Source: Rothia halotolerans
GTDB taxonomy: Bacteria; Actinomycetota; Actinomycetes; Actinomycetales; Micrococcaceae
Reading direction: 5' to 3'
Length of the DNA stretch: 64,000 nt
NCBI RefSeq assembly: GCF_004136635.1
Contig: NZ_NOIU01000005.1
Coordinates: forward strand, 177,077 to 241,076
Every line of letters starts with the position of its first letter. The stretch's first letter is position 1. A program made the translations under genes and the position numbers. Shown piece after piece: positions 25,117 to 34,438 of the stretch. A model generated the notes under the pieces. That model had not been told where the DNA came from and searched no databases. It saw nothing but the letters and a program-made list of their open reading frames with translations.

Positions 25117-26619
25117 TCAGCGCCGGGCGCCCGGGGCCGTCGCCCCTTCCCTCTCCTCCTTCGCCGCGGTCGTCTCCTCGGCCAGCAGGGCGTCGCGGCG
25201 CGCGCCCGGGACCCAGCCCCGGTCCACGACCCGCCGCTGGAAGACCGAGGCGCCGACGACCAGCACCGCGGCGATGACCAGGGAGATGATCAGTCCTGGC
25301 ACCGGGCCGATGAAGAAGCCCGAGCCGACGGCGGTGCCGAACCAGCCGAAGTCGGCGTCGCCGAAGGTGGAGTTCTGCAGCCCCATCTCCCCGAAGACCA
25401 GGAGCAGCAGGGCCGGCAGGATGGTGATCAGGATGCCGTTGACGAAGCCGCCGATCGCGGCCCCGCGCCGGCCCCCGGTGGCGTTGCCGTACACGCCTGC
25501 ACCGCCGCCGGTGAAGAAGTGCGGGACCATCCCGGGCAGGATCAGCGCCAGCCCGAAGGCGGGGTTGAGCCACGTCGCGATGACCGCCAGCGCGATCAGG
25601 CCGCCGGCGAAGGAGCAGATGAACCCGATGAGCACGCCGTTGGCCGCGTACGGGAAGATCATCGGGATGTCCAGCGCGGGCTTCGCGCCCGGCACGAGCT
25701 TCTCCGCGATGCCCTGGAAGGCCGGGACCAGCTCGCCGAGCACGGTCCGCACGCCATAGAGGATCACCGCGACGCCGACGCCGAACTGCAGGGCGAAGCC
25801 CAGCGCCGCCATCATGAAGTCCCCGGCGTCGCTCGAGCCGAAGATGTCCAGGGCCTGGTCCCGCGGGAGGCTGATGAGCCCCCAGATGGAGAAGAACCAG
25901 TAGATCAGCACCATGGACAGGGCGGTGGCGATCATCGAGTCGCGGAGGAAGCGCAGCCCCTGCGGGAACTTGATCTCCTCGGTCGAGCGGCTGCGGCGGC
26001 CCACGGCCTGGCCGGTGGCGCCCGCGGCGAGGAAGCCGAGGCTCCCGAAGTGGCCGATCGCGATCGAGTCGTCGCCGGTGATCTTCCGGGTCCACGGCTG
26101 CGTGAACGCCGGCATGACCACCATGATCACGCCCAGCAGGACGGCGCCCACCGGCACCACCAGCCAGCCCAGCTCGTCGCCGAGCCCCACGGAGAGGACC
26201 ACGGTCAGGAGGATGGACATGAACACCATGTGGTGGCCCGTCAGGAAGATGTACCGCAGCGGGGTGAAGCGGGCGAGCAGCAGCATGACGATGAAGCCCA
26301 GAACGAGCACGTAGGCGCCCTCCGCCCCGTACTCCTCGGAGGCGATCGCCGCGATGACCTCGTTGGTGGGAACCACGCCCCGGGCGCCGGTCACCGCGAG
26401 GATGAGGTCGCCCAGCGGCGTGAGGGCCGCGGTGACGACCTCGGAGCCGGCGCCGAGGATCAGGAATCCCAGCGTCGCCTTGAGGCCGCCGCCCACGATC
26501 TGCCCGGCGTTGCGCCGCAGGGCGATGAGGCCCACGGCGGTGATGATGCCGATCAGGTACGCCGGCACGTTGAGGATCTGCTGCCCGATGAAGTCGAGCA
26601 CCTGCAGGAACCAGTCCAT
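25117..26619 (-). CDS. ulaA: PTS ascorbate-type EIIC permease (UlaA/SgaT)
   Basis: A 500-residue permease with about 11 membrane segments. Family blocks include LIGIITAVGLIALRRNAGQI, GFLILGAGSEVV, GVVPTNEVIAAIA, TGHHMVFMSILLTVVL and MVPHFFTGGGAGVYGNATGG. The C-terminus has a cytoplasmic tail of about 45 charged residues. It works with the EIIB and EIIA encoded just upstream. UlaA-type permeases carry L-ascorbate or related acids; the actual substrate here is not certain because none of the ascorbate-6-P catabolic genes (ulaG, D, E, F) follow. Confidence 0.88.
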   Translation of the reverse strand: MDWFLQVLDFIGQQILNVPAYLIGIITAVGLIALRRNAGQIVGGGLKATLGFLILGAGSEVVTAALTPLGDLILAVTGARGVVPTNEVIAAIASEEYGAEGAYVLVLGFIVMLLLARFTPLRYIFLTGHHMVFMSILLTVVLSVGLGDELGWLVVPVGAVLLGVIMVVMPAFTQPWTRKITGDDSIAIGHFGSLGFLAAGATGQAVGRRSRSTEEIKFPQGLRFLRDSMIATALSMVLIYWFFSIWGLISLPRDQALDIFGSSDAGDFMMAALGFALQFGVGVAVILYGVRTVLGELVPAFQGIAEKLVPGAKPALDIPMIFPYAANGVLIGFICSFAGGLIALAVIATWLNPAFGLALILPGMVPHFFTGGGAGVYGNATGGRRGAAIGGFVNGILITILPALLLLVFGEMGLQNSTFGDADFGWFGTAVGSGFFIGPVPGLIISLVIAAVLVVGASVFQRRVVDRGWVPGARRDALLAEETTAAKEEREGATAPGARR

Positions 26620-26645
26620 TGTTCAGTCCTTTCCCGGGGTCCCGG

Positions 26646-26918
26646 TCATCCCAGGGCTTCCGAGAGCTTCCGGCCGATCTCCTCGGAGTCGGTGAAGTTG
26701 TCGATGACGATGACCTGCGCGCTCACGTCGCCGATCTCCTCGGCGAGCTCGGCGGAGGTCAGGACGATCTGGGCGCTGCGCGCCATCCCGCGGGCGACCC
26801 CGATGTCCGCGGCCTCCACCTCGCCGTCGAGGTCCAGGGCGCGCAGCGCCTTCTCGGTGTTCATCTTCAGCAGCACGGAGGTGCCGATGCCCATGCCGCA
26901 GACGGTCACGATCTTCAT
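26646..26918 (-). CDS. ulaB: PTS EIIB component, Lac/ascorbate type (UlaB)
   Basis: A 90-residue EIIB beginning MKIVTVCGMGIGTSVLLKMN. The phospho-Cys is in the CGMGIGTS loop. A normal-length member, between EIIA and EIIC genes with 26-base gaps. Confidence 0.9.
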   Translation of the reverse strand: MKIVTVCGMGIGTSVLLKMNTEKALRALDLDGEVEAADIGVARGMARSAQIVLTSAELAEEIGDVSAQVIVIDNFTDSEEIGRKLSEALG

Positions 26919-26946
26919 GTCTTTCTTCCTTCTCTCGGGGTCTCTC

Positions 26947-27399
26947 TCAGGAGCCGACGGCGTCGAGTACGCCGCGGGCCTCGTCCTCGCTCCCCGCGGC
27001 GCGCAGGGCGGCCAGGAGCTCGGGGTCGGAGATGACCCGGGCGAGCTCGGACATCATCTCCAGGTGCCCCTCGTGGTCCAGCGCGGCCAGGCCGACGACG
27101 ACGTCGACCGGGTCGTTCTTGGCGGAGCCGAAGGGCACGGCCTCGCGCAGGGTGATCCAGCTCAGCCCCGCCCGCCGGACGGCGGGGGAGGGCCGGGAGT
27201 GGGCCAGGGCGAAGCCGGGGGCGATCACGATGTAGGGGCCGAGCTCCTCGATCGTGCGGATCATCTCGTCCGTGTAGGCGGGCTCGGCGGCTCCGGCCTC
27301 CGTGAGGGCCTCGCCGCTCAGGCGCACGGCCCCCCGCCAGTCCGAGGCCTCGGCGCGGATGCGGACGGCTCCCTCCGGGAGCCAGGTCGACAGGCTCAT
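26947..27399 (-). CDS. ulaC: PTS EIIA component, fructose/mannitol-ascorbate type (UlaC)
   Basis: A 150-residue EIIA. The phosphorylated His is in IVIAPGFALAHSRP, and VPFGSAKNDPVDVVVGLAAL is the second family block. It is the first gene of the leftward ula-type operon, divergent from the transketolase gene across 276 bases. Confidence 0.9.
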   Translation of the reverse strand: MSLSTWLPEGAVRIRAEASDWRGAVRLSGEALTEAGAAEPAYTDEMIRTIEELGPYIVIAPGFALAHSRPSPAVRRAGLSWITLREAVPFGSAKNDPVDVVVGLAALDHEGHLEMMSELARVISDPELLAALRAAGSEDEARGVLDAVGS

Positions 27400-27675
27400 G
27401 CGTCCTCCTGGACGGTCTCGGCACCCCGCGGAGGGGGCTTATGTCGGTGAGTGGTAAATATGGGACCCCTCGTCGCCTCGCTCGGGGTCTCCGGCGCGGG
27501 TCGCGGGGGCTCGGCGTCCATAAGTCGCCCAATAGCAGGGCGTCTTTCCAGCGGAATCGCTTCTTTGCGACACCGGATCCTCGAAGAGCCTCTTTTGCCG
27601 CTTAGCGGCATTAGGTTAGAGTGTAACACCATCGACACGTTCTGAACCATAGGACCGGCAAGGAGACACCAGGCC

Positions 27676-29754
27676 ATGTCAGAAGCATCTACCGCCCACT
27701 CGGCCCTCGACGAGGACGCCGTCCGGCACGCCCGCGTGCTGCCCCTCGACGTCGTGCAGGCCAAGGGCTCCGGTCACGCCGGCACCGCCGTGGGCCTCGC
27801 CCCCTTCCTCTCGGTCCTCTTCAACGAGTACCTGCGCCATGACCCCGCCGAGCCGGGGTGGCTGGGCCGCGACCGGTTCGTCCTCTCCTGCGGGCACACC
27901 AGCCTCTCGCTCTACCTCCAGCTCTTCCTCGCCGGCTACGGCCTGGAGATGTCCGACCTGCGGGCGGCCCGCACGCTCGACTCGGCCACCCCCGGCCACC
28001 CCGAGTGGGGCCACACCCCCGGCGTCGAGACCACGACCGGCCCGCTGGGGCAGGGGATCGGCAACGCCGTGGGCATGGCGATGGCCACGCGCCGGGTCCG
28101 CTCCCTGCTCGACCCGGGCGCCGCCCCCGGCGCCAGCCCCTTCGACCACCGGATCTACTGCCTCGCCTCCGACGGCGACATGCAGGAGGGCATCAGCCAC
28201 GAGGCCGCCGCCCTGGCGGGGCACCTGCGCCTGGCCGGCCTGGTGCTGGTCTGGGACGACAACGGGATCTCCATCGAGGGCCCCACCGACGTCGCCACCA
28301 GCGAGGACGTCTCGGCACGGATGGCCGCCTACGGCTGGCGGACCCTGACGATCGACGACGCCGAATCCCTCGACGCCGTCCGCGCTGGCCTGGACGCCGC
28401 GCTCGAGGCCGACGACCGCCCCGTCTTCATCCGGCTCAGATCCCGGATCGGCCATCCCATGCCGGCGGTCGGCGGCACCGCGAAGGCGCACGCCGGGGCC
28501 CCGGGCGAGGCCGAGGTCGCCGCGACCAAGGAGGCCCTGGGCCTGGATCCCGGGCTCTCCTTCCACATGCCCGCCGAGCTCCTGGAGCGCACCCGGACCC
28601 GGGCGGCCCGCCGCGCCGAGCGGCTCCGGGCTCCGTGGGAGGAGGCCTTCGCCGCGTGGGCGCAGGAGCATCCGGAGCGGGAGCGGACGCTCGAGCGCCT
28701 GGAGCAGGGCCGCCTGCCCGAGGGCTGGGACGCCGAGCTGCCGACGTTCGAGACCGGCGAGTCGCTGGCCACCCGCGTCGCCAGCGCCCGGACGCTGGTC
28801 GGGGCCGGGCACCGGACCGAGGAGCTGTGGGGCGGATCCGCCGACCTGGCGGAGACCAACGGCACCTGGTCGGCCGAGTTCCCCTCCTTCCTCCCTGCCG
28901 GCTCGACGAACGTCGAGTGGCCGGGCGGCGAGGAGGGCCGGGCCATCCACTTCGGCATCCGCGAGCACGCGATGGGCGCGGTGCTGAACGGCATCGCGCT
29001 CAACGGCCTGACCCGCGTCTTCGGAGCCACGTTCTTCGTCTTCTCGGACTACATGCGCCCCTCGGTGCGGCTGGCCGCGCTCATGCAGCTGCCCGTCCTC
29101 TACGTCTGGACGCACGACTCCGTGGCGGTCGGCGAGGATGGCCCCACGCACGAGCCGGTCGAGCACCTGTGGGCCTACCGGGGCATCCCCGGCCTGGCCG
29201 TGGTGCGGCCGGGCGACGCCCGCGAGACGGTCGCCGCCTACCGCCGGATCCTCGAGGAGCCCCGCGGGCCCGTGGCGCTGGCCCTGAGCCGGCAGGGGGT
29301 CCCCGTGCTGGAGGACCAGTCCGCGATCGAGGCCGGCGTGCGCCGCGGCGGGTACGTGCTCGCGGACGCCGAGGGACGCCCCGACGCGATCGTCCTGGCC
29401 ACCGGCTCGGAGGTGCACCTCGCGGTGGAGGCCGCGCGGCGGCTCGCGGAGCGCGGCGTCGGCGTCCGGGTGGTCTCCATGCCGTGCCTGGAGTGGTTCG
29501 AGGAGCAGACTCCCGAGTACCGCGAGGAGGTGCTGCCCGCCGAGGTGACGGCCCGGGTCAGCGTCGAGGCCGGCACGGACCAGGGCTGGTACCGCTACCT
29601 GGGCACCCAGGGCGTGGCGGTCTCGGTGGAGGGCTTCGGCTCCTCCGGCAACGGCGCGGAGGTGCTGCGCCGCAAGGGCATCACCGCCGACGCCGTGGTC
29701 GACGCCGTGGAGGCCTCGCTCGCCGCCCGCGTCCCCGCCCCGCAGGGACGCTGA
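27676..29754 (+). CDS. tkt: Transketolase
   Basis: A 692-residue thiamine-diphosphate enzyme of the pentose phosphate pathway. ATG 27676 has AAGGAG 9 bases upstream. The N-terminal domain shows [55 protein letters not shown] and the ThDP motif [18 protein letters not shown]; the central domain has [19 protein letters not shown] and the Glu of that block. The protein is standard length but not close to an operon of Calvin or pentose enzymes; it sits opposite a PTS operon and before deoC. It may be a second, sugar-inducible transketolase that feeds pentose phosphates made from the PTS substrate or from deoxyribose into central metabolism. Confidence 0.92.
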   Translation: MSEASTAHSALDEDAVRHARVLPLDVVQAKGSGHAGTAVGLAPFLSVLFNEYLRHDPAEPGWLGRDRFVLSCGHTSLSLYLQLFLAGYGLEMSDLRAARTLDSATPGHPEWGHTPGVETTTGPLGQGIGNAVGMAMATRRVRSLLDPGAAPGASPFDHRIYCLASDGDMQEGISHEAAALAGHLRLAGLVLVWDDNGISIEGPTDVATSEDVSARMAAYGWRTLTIDDAESLDAVRAGLDAALEADDRPVFIRLRSRIGHPMPAVGGTAKAHAGAPGEAEVAATKEALGLDPGLSFHMPAELLERTRTRAARRAERLRAPWEEAFAAWAQEHPERERTLERLEQGRLPEGWDAELPTFETGESLATRVASARTLVGAGHRTEELWGGSADLAETNGTWSAEFPSFLPAGSTNVEWPGGEEGRAIHFGIREHAMGAVLNGIALNGLTRVFGATFFVFSDYMRPSVRLAALMQLPVLYVWTHDSVAVGEDGPTHEPVEHLWAYRGIPGLAVVRPGDARETVAAYRRILEEPRGPVALALSRQGVPVLEDQSAIEAGVRRGGYVLADAEGRPDAIVLATGSEVHLAVEAARRLAERGVGVRVVSMPCLEWFEEQTPEYREEVLPAEVTARVSVEAGTDQGWYRYLGTQGVAVSVEGFGSSGNGAEVLRRKGITADAVVDAVEASLAARVPAPQGR

Positions 29755-29813
29755 TCCGCTCCGCAGGCGCGCCGTCCGGCGCACGGACAGACTAAGAGAG
29801 TAAGGATAGCTAC

Positions 29814-30488
29814 ATGGACACTCAGGAACTCGCCCGCATCATCGACCATACCCTGCTCAAGCCGGAGGCCACGCCCGGCGACGTGGAGGCCCTGATCAGG
29901 GAGGCGGCGGAGCTCGGCACGTACTCCGTGTGCGTCTCCCCGAGCATGCTGCCCCTCAGCCTCCCCACCGGCGGCGGCCTCGCGGTCGCGGCCGTGTGCG
30001 GCTTCCCCAGCGGGAAGCACGAGTCGAGGATCAAGGCCGCCGAGGCCGCCGCCGCCGTGGAGGCCGGCGCGGACGAGATCGACATGGTGATCGACGTCGG
30101 CGCCGCCAGGGAGCACGACGGCGAGGCGCTGGAGGCGGACATCCGCGCCGTGCGCGAGGCGGCCCCCGCCCCCACCGTGCTCAAGGTGATCATCGAGTCC
30201 GCGGCCCTGGACGAGGAGGGGATCGTCGTGGCGTGCCGCGCGGCCGCCCGGGCCGGGGCCGACTTCGTGAAGACCTCCACCGGCTTCCACCCGGCCGGCG
30301 GCGCCACCGTCGAGGCGGTCCGGCTCATGGCCGAGACGGTCGAGGGCAGACTCGGCGTCAAGGCCTCCGGCGGGATCCGCACGCGGGAGACCGCGGAGGC
30401 CATGGTCGCCGCGGGGGCCACCCGCCTGGGGGTCTCCGGCAGCCGGAAGGTGCTCGAGGGCGGGTCCTCGGAGGAGGGCGGCTACTAG
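29814..30488 (+). CDS. deoC: Deoxyribose-phosphate aldolase
   Basis: A 224-residue class I aldolase that splits 2-deoxyribose-5-P into glyceraldehyde-3-P and acetaldehyde. [20 protein letters not shown] is the family start. [15 protein letters not shown] carries the catalytic Asp, [11 protein letters not shown] the Schiff-base Lys and [10 protein letters not shown] the second Lys. Start by ATG 29814 with AGAGAGTAAGGATAG ahead. Co-directional with transketolase (59 bases) and followed by a hairpin. Confidence 0.94.
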   Translation: MDTQELARIIDHTLLKPEATPGDVEALIREAAELGTYSVCVSPSMLPLSLPTGGGLAVAAVCGFPSGKHESRIKAAEAAAAVEAGADEIDMVIDVGAAREHDGEALEADIRAVREAAPAPTVLKVIIESAALDEEGIVVACRAAARAGADFVKTSTGFHPAGGATVEAVRLMAETVEGRLGVKASGGIRTRETAEAMVAAGATRLGVSGSRKVLEGGSSEEGGY

Positions 30489-30513
30489 GGCTCCCGAGGA
30501 GGGGGCGGGGCCG

Positions 30514-30540
30514 GCGCTCCCGGGACGGCTCCGGGAGCGC
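30514..30540 (+). terminator. Hairpin after deoC
   Basis: GCGCTCCCGG at 30514-30523 pairs exactly with 30531-30540 around a GACGGCT loop. It lies 25 bases after deoC and ends the tkt-deoC unit before the ROK gene. Confidence 0.65.
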
Positions 30541-30664
30541 GCCTGCCTTCACGTACAGTGTTCCGTGACGGCTGCCCCTGCGCGCGGAGCCCCTCGGCGC
30601 GATGCCCGGACGGCGCTCGCGCTCCTCGGGGCGCAGATGCAGACGTACCGGAGGAGATGCGGCG

Positions 30665-31837
30665 ATGGGTGGTCAGACGGCGGGCGGCAGGTCCCGGGGA
30701 TCCTTCGGGCCGGGCGCCCTGCTGAGCATCGTGCGCGGCGCCCCGGCCTGGACCCGCGCGGAGCTGGTGAAGGCCTCCGGGCTGGGCCGGACCGCCGTCG
30801 CCGAGCGGCTGGACCTGCTGCACCGGGCGAGCCTGATCACCGTGAACGAGCCGGTGCTGACCGGCGGCAGGCCCGCCGAGACGTACTCCTTCAACGCCGA
30901 CGTCGGCCGGCTGATGGTCGCCGACATCGGCGGGCGGCACACCCGGATCGGCATCGCCGACCTGGACGGCCGCCTGGTGGCCTCGGCCGAGGCCGATCTG
31001 GACGCCGACGACGGCCCGGGCCCGGTCCTGGGCTACGTCATCGAGCGGATGCGGGAGCTGATCCACGAGATCGGCCTGGAGGAGTGGCGCATCCGCGGCA
31101 TCGGCGTGGGTGTCCCGGGACCCGTGGCCGGCGGGATCATGCAGCGGCCGCACCTGCCGGGATGGGAGGGGACCGACGTCCCGGCCGCCTTCGGGGAGGC
31201 GTTCCCCGGGGTCCCGGTGGTGGTGGACAAGGACGCGAACATCCTCGCGCGCGGCGAGCAGGCGCGCGACCCGCGGCGCTGCCGGAATGCCATCGTGCTC
31301 AAGGTGGGCATGGGGGTCAGCTGCGCGGTGATCGTCGACGGCGCGGTCCTGCACGGTGCCCACGGTGCGGCGGGGGACATCGGCCATGTGCCGCGCGGCG
31401 GCGAGATCCTGTGCCGCTGCGGCCAGCGCGGCTGCCTCGACGCCGTCGCCAGCGGCCGGGCGATCGCCGCGAAGCTCGGGGAACAGGGCCGGCGGGCGCG
31501 CACCAGCCGGGAGATCGTCGACCTCGTGCGCGGCAACGACTCGGAGGCGATCCGCCTGGTGCGCGAAGCGGGGCGCCAGCTGGGTGGGCCGCTCGGCTTC
31601 CTCGCCGCGGTGGCCAACCCCGCCGTGATCATCGTCGGGGGCAACCTGGCGGAGTCCCCGGAGCCGCTGCTGGCGGGGATCCGGGAGACCATCTACGGCA
31701 GCTACCCGCCCTCCCTGACCAGCACGATCGACATCGTCGCCAGCACGCTCGGCGCCGAGGCGGGGCTCGCGGGCGCCGCCCAGCTGGCTCTGGACACCGT
31801 CCTGCTGCCCGAGAACGTGGACGCGACGCTGGCGTAG
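30665..31837 (+). CDS. ROK-family transcriptional regulator
   Basis: A 390-residue regulator with an N-terminal winged helix (ALLSIVRGAPAWTRAELVKA ... GLGRTAVAERLDLL, residues about 15-75) and a C-terminal sugar-kinase-like ROK domain. The ROK block is GIGVGVPGPVAGGIM and the zinc site is GHVPRGGEILCRCGQRGCLD (His plus Cys residues of CxCGxxGC). ATG 30665 has GGAGGAG 9 bases upstream; the longer frame to 30602 lacks a site. It probably senses a sugar and may control the tkt-deoC or ula-type genes. Confidence 0.85.
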   Translation: MGGQTAGGRSRGSFGPGALLSIVRGAPAWTRAELVKASGLGRTAVAERLDLLHRASLITVNEPVLTGGRPAETYSFNADVGRLMVADIGGRHTRIGIADLDGRLVASAEADLDADDGPGPVLGYVIERMRELIHEIGLEEWRIRGIGVGVPGPVAGGIMQRPHLPGWEGTDVPAAFGEAFPGVPVVVDKDANILARGEQARDPRRCRNAIVLKVGMGVSCAVIVDGAVLHGAHGAAGDIGHVPRGGEILCRCGQRGCLDAVASGRAIAAKLGEQGRRARTSREIVDLVRGNDSEAIRLVREAGRQLGGPLGFLAAVANPAVIIVGGNLAESPEPLLAGIRETIYGSYPPSLTSTIDIVASTLGAEAGLAGAAQLALDTVLLPENVDATLA

Positions 31838-31842
31838 GGGAG

Positions 31843-31871
31843 GGGCACCGGGCCAACCAGCCCCGGTGCCC
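31843..31871. terminator. Bidirectional hairpin between the convergent ROK and histidine-kinase genes
   Basis: GGGCACCGGG at 31843-31852 and CCCGGTGCCC at 31862-31871 are exact complements with a nine-base loop. It serves both genes, which end on either side. Confidence 0.7.
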
Positions 31872-31908
31872 GGTCAGGTCGCGATCCCGCCGCCCGGTCG
31901 GGCGACGG

Positions 31909-33486
31909 TCACGGCGTGGGGGGAGGGGCCGCCGGCGTCCCCGGTCCCTCCGGTCCGGACCGTTCCGCCCCCTGCCCCAGCAGCGGCAGCCGCACCGTGA
32001 ACTCCGTGCGCCCGGGCCGGGAGGCCACCTCGATCCGGCCCCCGTGGTTCTCCACGATCGCCTTGACGATGGCCAGCCCCAGCCCGGTGGTCCCCGCCTC
32101 CCCGGAGCGCGCCCGGTCCGCCCGGGCGAAGCGGGAGAAGACCTCGGGGAGGAAGTCCGGGTCGATGCCCGGCCCGTCGTCGACCACGCTCAGCACCGCC
32201 TCCCGCCCGTCCGGCGAGGCGCTCAGGGAGGTCGTGACCAGCGTGCCCTCCTCCGTGTGCTTCCGGGCGTTGGAGAGCAGGTTCAGCAGCACCCGCTGCA
32301 GCTGCCGCGGATCCCCGAGCGCCGTCACCGGCTCGTCCGGCAGCTCCAGGGCCCAGCGGTGCCCGGGCGCGGCCACCTGAAGGTCGGTCACGTTCTCCAC
32401 CACCAGCTCGGTCAGGTCCACCTCCTCCTCGGCGGGGCGGTGGTCCTCGTCGAGCCGGGCCAGCAGCAGCAGGTCCTCGACCAGCGCCCCCATCCGCTGG
32501 GCCTGGGTGTCGATCCTGCTCAGGGAGACGACGCCGTCCTCGCTCAGCTCCTCCGTCCACCGCATCAGGTCCGAGTACCCGCGGACCGCCGCGAGCGGGG
32601 TGCGCAGCTCGTGCGAGGCGTCGGCGACGAAGGCGCGCATCCGGTCCTCGGAGCGCTGCCGGGCCGTGAGGGCGGCGTCGACGTTCTCCAGCATCCGGTT
32701 CAGGGCGTGGCCCACGGCTCCCACCTCGGTGCCCGGCCGCGAGTCCTCGGGCGCCACCCGCGACTCGGCGGGCAGCTGACCGGCCCCCAGGTCCAGCCGG
32801 GAGACCTCGGTGGCCACGGCCGAGACCCGCTCCAGCGGCCGCATGGTCCGGCGGATCGCCACGGAGCCCAGCACGCCGGCCAGCAGCAGCGCGGCGCCGG
32901 TGACCCCCGCGGTGATCAGCAGCATCGAGGTCAGCGTCCGATGCACCCCGGCCAGCGGGAGGCCCGTCACCACTGTCTCCCCGTCCTGGTCGGAGTCCGC
33001 GACCACCAGATAGTCCCCGGCCGAGAGCTGGAGCTCGACGGCGTCCGCCCCGGGCTCCAGCGCGGTGAGCTCCTCTTCGTCGCCGGCCGTCAGGTCCACG
33101 GCCGCGCCGGAGGTGTCCAGCAGCCCGCCGACCACGGTCCCGTCCCCGGCGATCCGCGCGTTCAGAGTGCCCGCGGCCTGGCCGGGGGCGTTGAGCGGGT
33201 TGGGGATCTCGCTCCCGTCGGAGGCGGTGCCGGGCTCGGCGTAGAGGTCCTCGGAGCCGTGGCCCTCCCAGCCGCGGGCGGGACCGCGGAAGCTCGTGGC
33301 CCGGTCCGAGGCCTCGGTCAGCTGGGAGCGCAGCTGGCCGGTGAGCGAGGCGTTCATCGCGGTGTAGCTCACGGCGCCGATCACCAGGCAGGCGATGCCG
33401 AGGAAGGCCAGCAGGAGCGCGATGAGCCGGGTGCTCAGGCGCCGGCCGGCGGGGCCCCGGCGTCGTGCCCGCTGCTCGGTCCGCAT
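31909..33486 (-). CDS. Membrane sensor histidine kinase (OmpR-partner type)
   Basis: A 525-residue kinase. ATG 33486 overlaps the response-regulator stop (ATGA). The first membrane helix is near residues 20-42 (STRLIALLLAFLGIACLVIG), the extracytoplasmic sensor runs to about residue 175, and a second helix (SMLLITAGVTGAALLLAGVL) leads to HAMP. The phospho-His is in FVADASHELRTPLAAVRGYS. The ATP-binding boxes are LLNLLSNARKHT, VVDDGPGIDPDFLPEVFSRF and GTTGLGLAIVKAIVENHGG. A Pro-rich tail follows. Confidence 0.92.
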   Translation of the reverse strand: MRTEQRARRRGPAGRRLSTRLIALLLAFLGIACLVIGAVSYTAMNASLTGQLRSQLTEASDRATSFRGPARGWEGHGSEDLYAEPGTASDGSEIPNPLNAPGQAAGTLNARIAGDGTVVGGLLDTSGAAVDLTAGDEEELTALEPGADAVELQLSAGDYLVVADSDQDGETVVTGLPLAGVHRTLTSMLLITAGVTGAALLLAGVLGSVAIRRTMRPLERVSAVATEVSRLDLGAGQLPAESRVAPEDSRPGTEVGAVGHALNRMLENVDAALTARQRSEDRMRAFVADASHELRTPLAAVRGYSDLMRWTEELSEDGVVSLSRIDTQAQRMGALVEDLLLLARLDEDHRPAEEEVDLTELVVENVTDLQVAAPGHRWALELPDEPVTALGDPRQLQRVLLNLLSNARKHTEEGTLVTTSLSASPDGREAVLSVVDDGPGIDPDFLPEVFSRFARADRARSGEAGTTGLGLAIVKAIVENHGGRIEVASRPGRTEFTVRLPLLGQGAERSGPEGPGTPAAPPPTP

Positions 33487-34241
33487 CAGGAGGCGGGCTT
33501 GATGACGTAGCCGACGCCGCGGACGGTGTGGATCATGGGCTCGCGGCCGACGTCGATCTTCTTGCGCAGGTAGGAGATGTACAGCTCCACGATGTTGGCC
33601 TGCCCGCCGAAGTCGTAGTTCCACACGTTGTCCAGGATCTGCGCCTTGGAGACCACCCGCCGCGGGTTCTCCATGAGGTAGCGCAGCAGCTCGAACTGGG
33701 TCGCGGTCAGCTGGATCTCCTCGCCGCCGCGGGTGACCTCCCGGCTGTCCAGGTGCAGGACGAGGTCGCCGACCACGAGCTCGTCCTCGTCCACGGCGGC
33801 CACGCCCGAGCGCTGGACCAGCCGGTGCAGCCGGATGATCACCTCCTCCATGGAGAAGGGCTTGGTCACGTAGTCGTCGGCGCCGGCGGCCAGGCCCCGG
33901 ATCCTGTCGTCCACCGACTCCTTGGCGGTGAGGAACAGGCAGGGCACGGCGGGGGCGAAGCGGCGGATGCGGCCCAGGAGCTCGACGCCGTCGAAGCCCG
34001 GCATCATGATGTCCAGCACCAGGACGTCGGGGCGGAAGTCGCGGGCGGCGTCGAGGGCGCTCGGGCCGTCGCCCGCCTGGCGGACCTCCCAGCCGGTCAT
34101 GCGCAGGCCCGCGCCGATGAGCTCGGCCAGCATCGCCTCGTCGTCGACGACGAGCGCGCGGATCCTGCTGCCGTCCGGATGCTGCAGGGCGGGCAGGCTC
34201 TTGGCGATCTCCGCCGCGGAGGCGGACGAGTTCTGGGTCAT
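33486..34241 (-). CDS. OmpR/PhoB-family response regulator
   Basis: A 251-residue regulator. The receiver domain has RALVVDDEAMLAELIG (acidic pair), the phospho-Asp in VLVLDIMMPGFDG and the Lys in FLTAKES. The C-terminal winged helix runs from about residue 155, with ATQFELLRYLMENPRRVVSK and IHTVRGVGYVIKP. It is cotranscribed with the kinase gene. The 197 bases upstream hold its promoter; no target site is recognised. Confidence 0.94.
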   Translation of the reverse strand: MTQNSSASAAEIAKSLPALQHPDGSRIRALVVDDEAMLAELIGAGLRMTGWEVRQAGDGPSALDAARDFRPDVLVLDIMMPGFDGVELLGRIRRFAPAVPCLFLTAKESVDDRIRGLAAGADDYVTKPFSMEEVIIRLHRLVQRSGVAAVDEDELVVGDLVLHLDSREVTRGGEEIQLTATQFELLRYLMENPRRVVSKAQILDNVWNYDFGGQANIVELYISYLRKKIDVGREPMIHTVRGVGYVIKPAS

Positions 34242-34438
34242 GGTTCACACACTATTCGTCGAGTGGTCGATGGGCGGCGCATGAAGCGCCGAGGGGAGGA
34301 GGCGGGGTACGGTCAGGGGTTCGGGAAGGGGGGAGGCAGGGTAAGGCGGGGCGGCACCGGGGCCGGGCCGGGCGGTCGAGTCGAACCCGCCGGCCCAGGG
34401 CGACCCGCCGGCCCGGCGAGCCTGCCACCCCGGCGGCC

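Noticed and set aside
27611..27629. TTAGGTTAG before the transketolase gene as an iron box
   Set aside because: Only the left half matches (about 11 of 19 in all), unlike the two siderophore boxes with 15 of 19.
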